From Actinomyces vulturis (GTDB lineage Bacteria; Actinomycetota; Actinomycetes; Actinomycetales; Actinomycetaceae): a DNA stretch of 45,677 nucleotides. The DNA lies in NCBI RefSeq assembly GCF_001687305.1, contig NZ_LZRK01000008.1:1-45677 (forward strand), in the 5' to 3' direction. The notes under the pieces are model-generated. The model was given only the letters and a program-made list of their open reading frames with translations, did no database searches and was not told where the DNA came from. This document shows, in pieces, positions 38,944 through 45,677 of this stretch; within the stretch, counting starts at the first letter, position 1; each line of letters opens with the position of its first letter. The position numbers and the translations under genes are program-made.

Positions 38944-39083
38944 TTCACCGGCCTTTTATCGGCTCAACCTGCGACATTTTGTGTCATGCTGAGGTGTGTG
39001 CCGCACAAAAAGCGCCAATTTTCACATATTTTTGTGATAGGTAACACAAGTACCGCTCCTCTATTCAAAGGAAAAACGACACG

Positions 39084-39524
39084 ATGAAGAAAACAATTCC
39101 ATCACTGATTCTAATTGGCTTACTCGCCTTGTCAGGGTGTGGAACATCAAGCGTCGATCAAAGCACACCAAGCGCGCTATATCAATCCATTATTGAAAAA
39201 GTCAATGACGGTAAAACAAACGATATTGCACAATATCGTTTAGCAAATAAAGCATGGGCTAAAGATTCGCTAGATAACGCCATTGACCCCACCACATGTC
39301 AAGATTCATCTAACTGCAAACCTTTTGTTTTACCTAAACGCTGCCCCAGTAAAGAAGAACAGAAGAAAGCTTTTGAAAACATCGGCAACCAGATTGGCTT
39401 TGGAGCCATCGATGAAGTCGATGACAACGGCAACATGGCAACAGTGTGGATCAGACAAGGTGATGACTTACTGTGCAAGATCGACTTTGCCAAAGTCGGT
39501 GATAAGTGGTTCGTCAACCAGTAG
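39084..39524 (+). CDS. Small lipoprotein, 146 aa
   Basis: Signal MKKTIPSLILIGLLALSGCG with lipobox L-S-G-C, so the Cys at position 19 should be lipidated and the protein anchored outside the membrane. The mature part resembles small DUF4878/NTF2-like lipoproteins in shape: a helix, WAKDSLDNAI, then VDDNGNMATVWIRQGDDLLC strands and a final GDKWFVNQ. AAAGGA precedes the ATG. A role in surface exclusion during transfer is possible but only a guess. Confidence 0.75.
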   Translation: MKKTIPSLILIGLLALSGCGTSSVDQSTPSALYQSIIEKVNDGKTNDIAQYRLANKAWAKDSLDNAIDPTTCQDSSNCKPFVLPKRCPSKEEQKKAFENIGNQIGFGAIDEVDDNGNMATVWIRQGDDLLCKIDFAKVGDKWFVNQ

Positions 39525-39562
39525 CATTTTCGTCTCATGCCTATCTCACTGATCTTGATTTC

Positions 39563-39569
39563 CTAGTAG
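39563..39569 (+). promoter_or_regulatory. CTAGTAG element of the primase gene
   Basis: TCCTAGTAGATGGGCATG on the plus strand: 0 nt to the first ATG and 6 nt to the second (39576). Nearly the same string as before the methylase gene on the other strand. Confidence 0.55.
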
Positions 39570-42344
39570 ATGGGCATGAGACGCTTCCATAAGAAACTTG
39601 ACTCTAGTGGGATTCACCCCGCTATTGCCTCTTCGCGTAACTACGTTGTTTCCGAGGATAAAAACGACATCCAAGAATCCATTGAAGCCACCACCTACGC
39701 TCCCCCATCGCGTTCATGGTATGGATATCGCCAACTAAGCAAGTGCACTGCTGGTGGCCCGGTGCTTCTCATGCCTTGGTACTGCCCAGGAGACAACAAG
39801 CCCACGCTTTTACAGTTCCGGCCAGATGAACCACTGACCAACAAAGACGGATCGCAGTCAAAGTATGTGATCGTCAAAAACTCTCCCACCATTCTCGACG
39901 TACACCCTTGCGTGCCTGAAGAATGGTTGAGCGATGAAAACGTGCGCCTGCTGATCGTCGAAGGACTGTTGAAAGCAGACTCATTCTTGTCTGCCATGGT
40001 TGCCGGACTCGACGAGAACGCCACACCTGAACAAATCACCGAACATTTGCGTTCACTACCTCCACAAGAACGCACCGTGCCGGTAGCAATTTTTGGTGTC
40101 ACCACTTGGCGTAACTGTGCGCAGTGGGCAAGCCTGCCGCGAAGAAACAGAAACGTCTACCTAGCCTTTGACGCAGACGTAGAAACCAACCACAACGTTT
40201 ACAACCAAGCACGACAGTTCTTTGATTTTTTGGAGTCTTCTCGTGCAACGCCCTGGCTGGTGCGCCTAAGCAGCGTTGGCGCAAAAGATAAAGACGGCAT
40301 TGATGACTACCTCGCATCAGGTGGTTTACCCGGTGACATTATTGCTTCAGCAACCGTCGAACTTCCTGACCCTCCCGCAGCAGCCGCTGAGGTTGGAAAG
40401 CCATACGTCAGCGAAAACGGTTGCGCGGTTGAAGTGGTCAAAATTGACCCGCTAACCGGCTCTGGAACAGTGAAACGCCTCATTGACGTTGGTGGTCACA
40501 TTGATGCCATTGAATTACAGCGAGCACCCTCACAAGCAGAAATCGTCAACGGCCTAATTGACGAAACTGACTCTGGACGCTCCACCAGTGATGATCGCAT
40601 GGTTCGGCTCCACGTTGGCTGGATAGACCCAGATCTTGGTGAAACCTCTGGCTACATCATCGGCCCAGAGCGCATGCTTCAAGTCAGCCCCGACCGTTGG
40701 GATCGACTTCATGTAGAGGTTCCTTTCGGTGTTGCAGCAACACCTGGATGGCCACCAACGCGCGAATGGCTTGATGCGGTTAAACGAGAAACACAATTGA
40801 ACTGGCCTAAGCCCACCGCAGAGGTGCGCTGCACTGTCAATGGCTGGGTTCCAGGAACATCTGGCTTACCTGTTTTTGTGCTAGGTAAAAGTGTCATTGG
40901 CTCAAACTCCACAGTGGCCCTGTCTCCAAGCCGGTTGAACGTCCCCATGATTGATCGCTTCGGCCTTGAAGATCCGGGCGAAAACTGGCAGGAGAAAGCT
41001 AGAGAGGTTCTACCAGAAGTTGTCTACACCATGCTCAGTAAAGGAGCATGGACCAATAAAGGCGTAGCAATGATGACAATGAGTGCTGGATTGCGTCCGG
41101 CGCTACCACTGCGTCCCAAAACCACATTGTTCTATGTCGGTTCACGCGGAGCAGGTAAATCATGGTCTGGCTCAAAAATCAGCGGCTTTTGGGCACGCTA
41201 CCCCGATGCTTTCAACCCACGTAGTGCCGGTGGCAGCGCCAATGACACTTACGCCTCACTAGAGCACGCAGTTGGGTGGATGCCTGTTTGGGTTGCTGAT
41301 GATTTGGCCCCAGACACCTCCCGTAGCGCGGCAGAAAACCGGGAGTCATCGATTTCATCGATTGTTCGAGCAATCGCTAACGGTCAAGGCCGTAGCCGTA
41401 TGCGTCCAGACGGCAGCGTGCGCGAAACAATCCTGCCCCGTGCATTGTTGGTGGTGACAGCAGAAAACTCTCTTGGTGTATCTTCTGCACGTGACCGTGT
41501 GGTTCCTGTGGTCATTGAGCCTGGCTCGCTAGGCTCACAGCAGGGAGTCGATTGTGTCAACGACCTGTTTTCTCTCACCACTCTTCCATCTGACCTTTCG
41601 GCGTGCATGATCCGCTACATCCTGTCTATTGCTCAAGAACGGTCATGGGAGGGCGCAGTTGACTTTATTCGCAAATGTTTTGAAGGCATTGACCGTCGAA
41701 CCGTAGAGTTTTTGGAAGCGCAAGGTTTAGATAAAGGTGCAGCCACTCGTTTTCGTGAAATGGCAGCAGACCTGCTCTCCCCCATTATCGTGTTGCGCAA
41801 CATGGCAAAAACTGTTGGTCTAGCAGACGATGATCGTATCTCTGACCTATTTGACGAAGACGTTTTAGGCAAGGCTCTTGGCATCGTGGTTGACGCTGTG
41901 CGTGAGCGCGCCCATTTTGCCCCTGGGGAGCAGATGCTTGAAGCTCTACGCTCTCTTTTATCGAGCGGCAAAGCTCACGTAATTCCTGAAAACTCCGCAG
42001 CACCGTTCAGTGGCAATGAGTCAAAATTCAACACTGATCTTGGCTGGTCATTTGATCAGTCACGTGGATGGACACCTAGTGGTGTACGTATTGGCTGGTA
42101 CGACAAAGAAAATGATTGCGTCATTTTCTCCATGACCTCAGCCTTCACTGAAGCCAGCAAGCATTTTTCTCATTTGGTTCCACCAGGTACAAAATGTCGC
42201 GAAGTGTTTAAGGCAATGGAAGCAGAAGGGTTGGTTCACTATAAAGGAAAACAAAAAGGTGGACCCAACTACATGTTCAAACTCTCCAATCAGCAAGTTC
42301 GAGGTGTGCCGGTTCCACTGAAAATTATTACCGCAGGCGAATAG
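39570..42344 (+). CDS. Replication primase-ATPase (DUF3854/TOPRIM plus DUF927-like), 924 aa
   Basis: The N-terminal part carries TOPRIM-like motifs: LLIVEGLLKADSFLSAM (about 129-145), VYLAFDADVETNHN (about 203-216) and KDKDGIDDYLA. The C-terminal half has Walker A VGSRGAGKSWSGS (about 526-538), a Walker B-like PVWVADDLAPD, and then the DUF927-type helicase body. It probably primes and unwinds at the element's origin, just upstream. The true start may be ATG 39576 by the CTAGTAG spacing rule. Confidence 0.82.
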   Translation: MGMRRFHKKLDSSGIHPAIASSRNYVVSEDKNDIQESIEATTYAPPSRSWYGYRQLSKCTAGGPVLLMPWYCPGDNKPTLLQFRPDEPLTNKDGSQSKYVIVKNSPTILDVHPCVPEEWLSDENVRLLIVEGLLKADSFLSAMVAGLDENATPEQITEHLRSLPPQERTVPVAIFGVTTWRNCAQWASLPRRNRNVYLAFDADVETNHNVYNQARQFFDFLESSRATPWLVRLSSVGAKDKDGIDDYLASGGLPGDIIASATVELPDPPAAAAEVGKPYVSENGCAVEVVKIDPLTGSGTVKRLIDVGGHIDAIELQRAPSQAEIVNGLIDETDSGRSTSDDRMVRLHVGWIDPDLGETSGYIIGPERMLQVSPDRWDRLHVEVPFGVAATPGWPPTREWLDAVKRETQLNWPKPTAEVRCTVNGWVPGTSGLPVFVLGKSVIGSNSTVALSPSRLNVPMIDRFGLEDPGENWQEKAREVLPEVVYTMLSKGAWTNKGVAMMTMSAGLRPALPLRPKTTLFYVGSRGAGKSWSGSKISGFWARYPDAFNPRSAGGSANDTYASLEHAVGWMPVWVADDLAPDTSRSAAENRESSISSIVRAIANGQGRSRMRPDGSVRETILPRALLVVTAENSLGVSSARDRVVPVVIEPGSLGSQQGVDCVNDLFSLTTLPSDLSACMIRYILSIAQERSWEGAVDFIRKCFEGIDRRTVEFLEAQGLDKGAATRFREMAADLLSPIIVLRNMAKTVGLADDDRISDLFDEDVLGKALGIVVDAVRERAHFAPGEQMLEALRSLLSSGKAHVIPENSAAPFSGNESKFNTDLGWSFDQSRGWTPSGVRIGWYDKENDCVIFSMTSAFTEASKHFSHLVPPGTKCREVFKAMEAEGLVHYKGKQKGGPNYMFKLSNQQVRGVPVPLKIITAGE

Positions 42345-42362
42345 CAGCCTGCCCAACAAGCC

Positions 42363-42406
42363 CACTAATCCCCTTGATGCCCGTCTCATCATCAAGGGGG
42401 TTAGTG
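42363..42406. terminator. Bidirectional terminator between convergent genes
   Basis: A 17-bp repeat (42363-42379 with 42390-42406; one G-T pair) separates the end of the primase gene from the end of the minus-strand small gene. Confidence 0.82.
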
Positions 42407-42408
42407 TT

Positions 42409-42627
42409 TTAGACCAGAGGTTTCATCGTGGCGAAAGCCCACACTTTTGCGTTTTTGCCAAAATCTACGCGAAATGTCACGGATGAATCGACAGACAATC
42501 TGTTGACTGTTGCAGCGCTACGCAGTTGTGCTTCGGCACGCTGTTTGTCAAAAGCCAAGCATGATTGCTGATCGGGGCTGACCCACGTCCCCATCTTGTT
42601 GCCATGTTTGTAAAGGAATGCGTTCAC
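42409..42627 (-). CDS. Small hypothetical protein, 72 aa (GTG start)
   Basis: GTG 42627 overlaps the stop of the 57-aa membrane gene (GTGA). The product has a helical stretch (CLAFDKQRAEAQLRSAATVN) and then beta strands (SVTFRVDFGKNAKVWAFA). The longer frame shadows the membrane gene. Not recognised. Confidence 0.55.
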   Translation of the reverse strand: MNAFLYKHGNKMGTWVSPDQQSCLAFDKQRAEAQLRSAATVNRLSVDSSVTFRVDFGKNAKVWAFATMKPLV

Positions 42628-42800
42628 CGAACACCTGCCAAAAAGTAGCCGAACCAACCTAGAGTCATTCCTAGTGCTACGGACAGCCCAGGGGAAACAA
42701 TGACAGCAAGTGCTGTGGACAAGCGTTTTGACGCGAAGGTGCGGGAAAAACAATATGCACCAATGAGCATGAAAGCCCAAGTCAGAGAATAGATGAACAT
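42624..42800 (-). CDS. Small membrane protein, 57 aa
   Basis: Starts MFIYSLTWAFMLIGAYCFSR, has a short basic loop, then LALAVIVSPGLSVALGMTLG and a final hydrophobic end. Two to three membrane helices. ATG 42800 is exactly 9 nt after CGACCAT, which is the main evidence for this gene. Confidence 0.6.
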   Translation of the reverse strand: MFIYSLTWAFMLIGAYCFSRTFASKRLSTALAVIVSPGLSVALGMTLGWFGYFLAGVR

Positions 42801-42809
42801 GTTTTATAC

Positions 42810-42816
42810 ATGGTCG
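42810..42816 (-). promoter_or_regulatory. CGACCAT-N9-ATG element
   Basis: TACGACCATGTATAAAAC then ATG 42800. It lies 24 bp from the plus-strand CTAGTAG of the right surface gene, a divergent pair of the two motif classes like that at 30.45 kb. Confidence 0.6.
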
Positions 42817-42840
42817 TAAGCTCTGAGTGTTTTTCGTCGT

Positions 42841-42847
42841 CTAGTAG
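42841..42847 (+). promoter_or_regulatory. CTAGTAG element of the right surface gene
   Basis: GTCTAGTAGTGAGG, 34 nt before the ATG, the same distance as the copy before the left paralog; both genes have their own ribosome binding site. Confidence 0.5.
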
Positions 42848-42881
42848 TGAGGTGAATGCTAAACCACATAAGGAGTTTCAC

Positions 42882-45677
42882 ATGCTTCTAAGGAGCACCC
42901 CTCCTCCGCGTAATCTAAAACGCAATGTTTCGGTCCTACTCACACTAGGCGTACTTGCCAGCGGTGGACTGTTTACACTGCCCAGTGCGTCAGCCGAGGA
43001 TCTGCCTTCCCCCGCTCCTTTAGTCGAAGGCCCCGGCTATGGCCCAATGCCGGACATCCAGGTTCCGCAGAAAGGTTCTTTCGGCCAACTAAGCACTGAT
43101 GATGGAATTACCTTCTCCATTGAAAAAACCATGGATGGTGACTGGGAGAAAGGTAGCCAGCCGTGTTACATCAATGAAGAAAATGGCTTCCCTGTTGGTG
43201 ACAATGGACCGTTAGACGGCGTTGCCTGCTATGGCAGCAAAGTAAAGTACAAAGCCACCTACTCTATCGAACCAAGTGATACAGAGCGCACCTTCACTTT
43301 TCAGCAAAAGTCGTGGTGGAAGACTTTAGATGGCTATGAAAATCGTCGAAAGATTAACACTGAAAACAATAACTATGTCGTAAACGACGATCTTTTTAAG
43401 TCTTTTTGCTCCGATGGGTCAATTCCTGGCGCAAAAATGGAGTTGCAGGGGAATGTTGGATACAACGCCAATTATGTCTGCAAGGTGACAATTCCTCCAA
43501 CAAAACAGTCTGCTGCCGGGACTTTTGATTTTGAGGAGTTGACATATCCTACACACTGGTCAAATGGAAAATTTCCTGCAAACCACTGGAATAATACAAC
43601 CTTTGTTTTAGCACAAGGTGAAAATGTTCAAGAACTCCATGCACCAAAAACCTATGTGGTTGCTATCAATGATTTAGATCCTGCCATTGCTGGTTATGAA
43701 GGTGAAAAGGCTAAACAGGAGATTGGTTATCTCAACGGGAAACGGGGAGTTTTTCTTGACTATGCTTTGTTCTTCATCAAAGAAAGCAAATTAAAGAATA
43801 ATTACAAAGACTACTACTCAGACGTTACGGTGAAAATATCAGGCGTTCCAGATGGGTTCACAATCGTTCCAAAGATGCCTGAAGATCAGACATGTGTCTC
43901 GGCTTCTGGCGATACTGTGAGGGTTCAATGCGTGGGAGATTTTGTTAAGGGAGGCTCCAAACACATTGGATACCCCTACGAATCTAATGCAACTGTTTCC
44001 AGCAACTATTTTCCCTACTACATAGAACACAATGAGTTCACTGCTTTTCGGGTCTTTGTGCCTATTGACGTTTTGGAAGAACACCCTGAGTTCACACCTG
44101 TTGCCCAGATCGTTGAGGACAATTCAGGTTTACATGAAGGCTCTATTTATGACGGCATGTTTTTGAAAAATAAGCGCGAACCTGGTTACAAACTTGACCA
44201 AAATTCACGCACATCAAACTGGGATATCGTCGCTTCAGATGCACCTGGCTACAACAGATGGCATTACGAAAACAGTTGGAACAATGATTGGGCGGTGAAA
44301 CCTTATTCTTTCGAAGTTGGCGCAGGGCTAGTGAAAAAGAGGATCTACCATGATTCAATACCTGGCTCCGAGCAACACATGGATGTCAATCGTCAAACAG
44401 GCGATCCCATTAACTCCTATGATTCCGAATGGTATCAACGCAGAGAAAACAGTCCTTTCACAAAACTCTGGTCATTCACGCAAGTACAAAAGCAACTGAC
44501 TGAAGGTGTTCCCACCTTCTACGACATTATTGACTCCGATGGAAAATTCGACACTTCACGCAAACCAATCGTCTTGTGGCGAGAGAGTCCAGAGGGAGAT
44601 TTGTCAGAGGTTCCTCATAGAGTTGAATATGCCCACCTAGACTTGAGTTCACCCGACTTTGAGAACGGTAAGGTTACTGATCTTGAGCGCGGAATCGATC
44701 TAGAGAAAAACATGAATGCGCGCGCAAAGGCAGTCATGGACCCGAGTGTTCAGTGGTCTACTCAGGCAAGCGAAGACTCCAATGTAGTTCGTGTGATTTT
44801 TGACGAGTCACAAGACTGGTTTTCTTCGCGTAGTACGGTTGGTTTCATCGGTATTCCCACCGTTGGGCGAGAATTCGATTACTACGACTTCACCAACAAA
44901 AACAAGTATGAAGTCAGTGATCGTTGGCTGACTGGCTACACAGATAGTTCAGGCCAACATTGGGTTGGAACTTCTAGCGCTTCAACTGCAATCGTCGCAC
45001 CAGGATTAGGTGTGAGAGGCGAAAGGACGAAAAATTCATCCGTCAATGCTGGTGGATCTGGCTTAGTAACATCAACGAGATTTATGATCGACGTTACCTC
45101 CCAGCCAACTCGTTACGATCTTCCTCTGGATGAGAAACTATTCCCTTCCAAAATTCTTGGTGATATGACCACAGAGTTTTCAACATGTGCAGAGACGGTA
45201 GAGGCACTACCTGAAGACTCTTATGAAAAGAGTTTTGAGGTCGTTAGCACACAAAAGCCAGATTTCGGCCCCGATGGCCTTGCTTGCACTGATGACGATG
45301 TTCACGGTTGGATTATCCATTCTCGTCTAACAGATAAGTCCTACACAGAAAACTATGATCCAAAAGGTTCCGATACAGGAACAGGAACATTGAGCATTGG
45401 GTATCGGGATACACGGTTCACACCCAGATTCAAGATCTCTGTGCCCTCGTATGCCACAAGCAAAGACCAGGTGACAGTCTCTTCGACGATTACACCAGCC
45501 TTCACTGAGACTTTCGGTGGAGATCCGAAAAACCACGCCTCCAACAACACGTCTGTTGTCACAGTACCGATCAAACAGATCCAGTCGGTTATTCAGGCTA
45601 AAGCCAGCCTCAACACCCTTGAATTCTCAGGAACAGACATCGGCTGGACCATGAGATTTGGCAACACCACCTCCGGA
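42882..45677 (+). CDS. Large secreted surface protein, partial (C-terminus beyond right edge)
   Basis: Open for 932 codons from ATG 42882 (AAGGAG in front) to the edge. Signal peptide of about 38 residues ending LPSASA. The mature start EGPGYGPMPDIQVP, DDGITFSIEKT and NGFPVGDNGPLDG matches the left paralog. Later common blocks are FYDIIDSDGKFD, RWLTGYTDSSG and PSYATSKDQVTVSSTITPAF. Beta-rich, no enzyme motif. The last 34 residues are identical to the left protein. Likely an adhesin or structural wall protein. Confidence 0.85.
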   Translation, partial: MLLRSTPPPRNLKRNVSVLLTLGVLASGGLFTLPSASAEDLPSPAPLVEGPGYGPMPDIQVPQKGSFGQLSTDDGITFSIEKTMDGDWEKGSQPCYINEENGFPVGDNGPLDGVACYGSKVKYKATYSIEPSDTERTFTFQQKSWWKTLDGYENRRKINTENNNYVVNDDLFKSFCSDGSIPGAKMELQGNVGYNANYVCKVTIPPTKQSAAGTFDFEELTYPTHWSNGKFPANHWNNTTFVLAQGENVQELHAPKTYVVAINDLDPAIAGYEGEKAKQEIGYLNGKRGVFLDYALFFIKESKLKNNYKDYYSDVTVKISGVPDGFTIVPKMPEDQTCVSASGDTVRVQCVGDFVKGGSKHIGYPYESNATVSSNYFPYYIEHNEFTAFRVFVPIDVLEEHPEFTPVAQIVEDNSGLHEGSIYDGMFLKNKREPGYKLDQNSRTSNWDIVASDAPGYNRWHYENSWNNDWAVKPYSFEVGAGLVKKRIYHDSIPGSEQHMDVNRQTGDPINSYDSEWYQRRENSPFTKLWSFTQVQKQLTEGVPTFYDIIDSDGKFDTSRKPIVLWRESPEGDLSEVPHRVEYAHLDLSSPDFENGKVTDLERGIDLEKNMNARAKAVMDPSVQWSTQASEDSNVVRVIFDESQDWFSSRSTVGFIGIPTVGREFDYYDFTNKNKYEVSDRWLTGYTDSSGQHWVGTSSASTAIVAPGLGVRGERTKNSSVNAGGSGLVTSTRFMIDVTSQPTRYDLPLDEKLFPSKILGDMTTEFSTCAETVEALPEDSYEKSFEVVSTQKPDFGPDGLACTDDDVHGWIIHSRLTDKSYTENYDPKGSDTGTGTLSIGYRDTRFTPRFKISVPSYATSKDQVTVSSTITPAFTETFGGDPKNHASNNTSVVTVPIKQIQSVIQAKASLNTLEFSGTDIGWTMRFGNTTSG
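45575..45677. repeat. Right copy of exact 103-bp terminal inverted repeat
   Basis: Exact reverse complement of 1-103. Just inside the repeat the two genes still align at protein level (KDQV, ASNNTSV) but differ at many DNA positions, so the identity over these 103 bp is sharp-edged. Confidence 0.95.

Larger units (their letters stand above)
38248..39083. other. Large intergenic region, candidate origin
   Basis: No supported gene in about 840 bp between divergent blocks. It holds GTTTCACGTTTC twice (38418-38429, 38580-38591) and its inverse CCGTGAAACC (38365-38374); a 12-bp inverted repeat (38373-38385 with 38394-38405); an AT-rich tract at 38495-38545 with TATATATATATTATT and an AAT run; and two long hairpins listed separately. 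Repeats plus AT-rich DNA beside the primase gene are typical of a replication origin. Confidence 0.5.

Noticed and set aside
1-45677. CRISPR array, insertion sequence, phage structural module or integrase
   Set aside because: No regularly spaced direct repeats, no transposase or recombinase motifs and no terminase, capsid or tail genes were seen on either strand.
1-45677. Recoded stop codons
   Set aside because: TAA, TAG and TGA all end genes at sensible places with short overlaps; the one broken gene is explained by a single-base shift.

Overview
The window is a 45.7-kb accessory element, most likely a plasmid-type replicon of an actinomycete (Actinomycetota). The pointers to that phylum are SipW-type signal peptidase substrates with SAW(H/R)D-like cleavage regions, a surface protein ending in an LAKTG sorting signal (the form used by class E sortases), GAAAGG-type ribosome binding sites and many leaderless-looking gene starts. 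I cannot name the genus. There is no terminase, capsid, tail, integrase, transposase or relaxase. A DUF3854/DUF927-like primase-ATPase, a SMARCAL1/SNF2-like helicase and an FtsK/TraB-like translocase suggest autonomous replication and actinobacterial-type DNA transfer.

Layout. Both ends lie inside two paralogous secreted-protein genes that read outward and are open at the window edge. Their last 103 bp are identical inverted copies (1-103 and 45575-45677), although the flanking DNA of the two genes has diverged. From about 2.8 to 38.2 kb almost everything is on the minus strand. From right to left this strand holds: SNF2 helicase, FtsK-like translocase and small genes (38.2-32.7 kb); a KTSC/zinc-finger protein, zinc-ribbon protein and small genes (32.7-29.6 kb); a long array of repeat-protein genes (29.6-15.9 kb); a SipW secretion operon (15.8-12.6 kb); two further repeat proteins, a degenerate ImmA/IrrE-like protein, a D12-class adenine methylase and a sigma-like protein (12.6-8.1 kb); small membrane and DUF genes (8.0-6.4 kb); and a tRNA region with tRNA-Arg(TCT), tRNA-Thr(TGT), tRNA-Thr(CGT), an RlmN/Cfr-like radical SAM enzyme and a DHFR fragment (6.4-4.4 kb). 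The plus strand holds a small membrane gene at 30.5 kb, a lipoprotein and the primase (39.1-42.3 kb), and the right-hand surface gene. The 38.2-39.1 kb intergenic region, with hairpins, repeats and AT-rich DNA, is the best candidate for the replication or transfer origin.

Three shared signatures tie the element together. First, 19 loci start with the same N-terminal tag (FDESK-x-NR-x2-DGKF, then K-x-AG-x-P-x3-L) fused to unrelated bodies: VR-x2-VA helical repeats, a sigma-like domain, KTSC plus zinc finger, and several unknown domains. Second, 18 copies of CGAC(C/T)AT precede genes or RNAs. In 11 cases the motif is followed by exactly 9 nt and then ATG, on both strands, often directly after a terminator. 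A second element, CTAGTAG (7 exact copies and one variant), sits 5-6 nt before the start codon of five genes and upstream of three others. Both look like promoters for leaderless or short-leader transcripts, and the element's own sigma-like protein is a natural candidate to read one of them. Third, two tRNA genes have leaders that fold into the same 65-nt pseudoknot-like RNA, with several compensatory base changes.

All functions are inferred from sequence reading alone; no database search was run.
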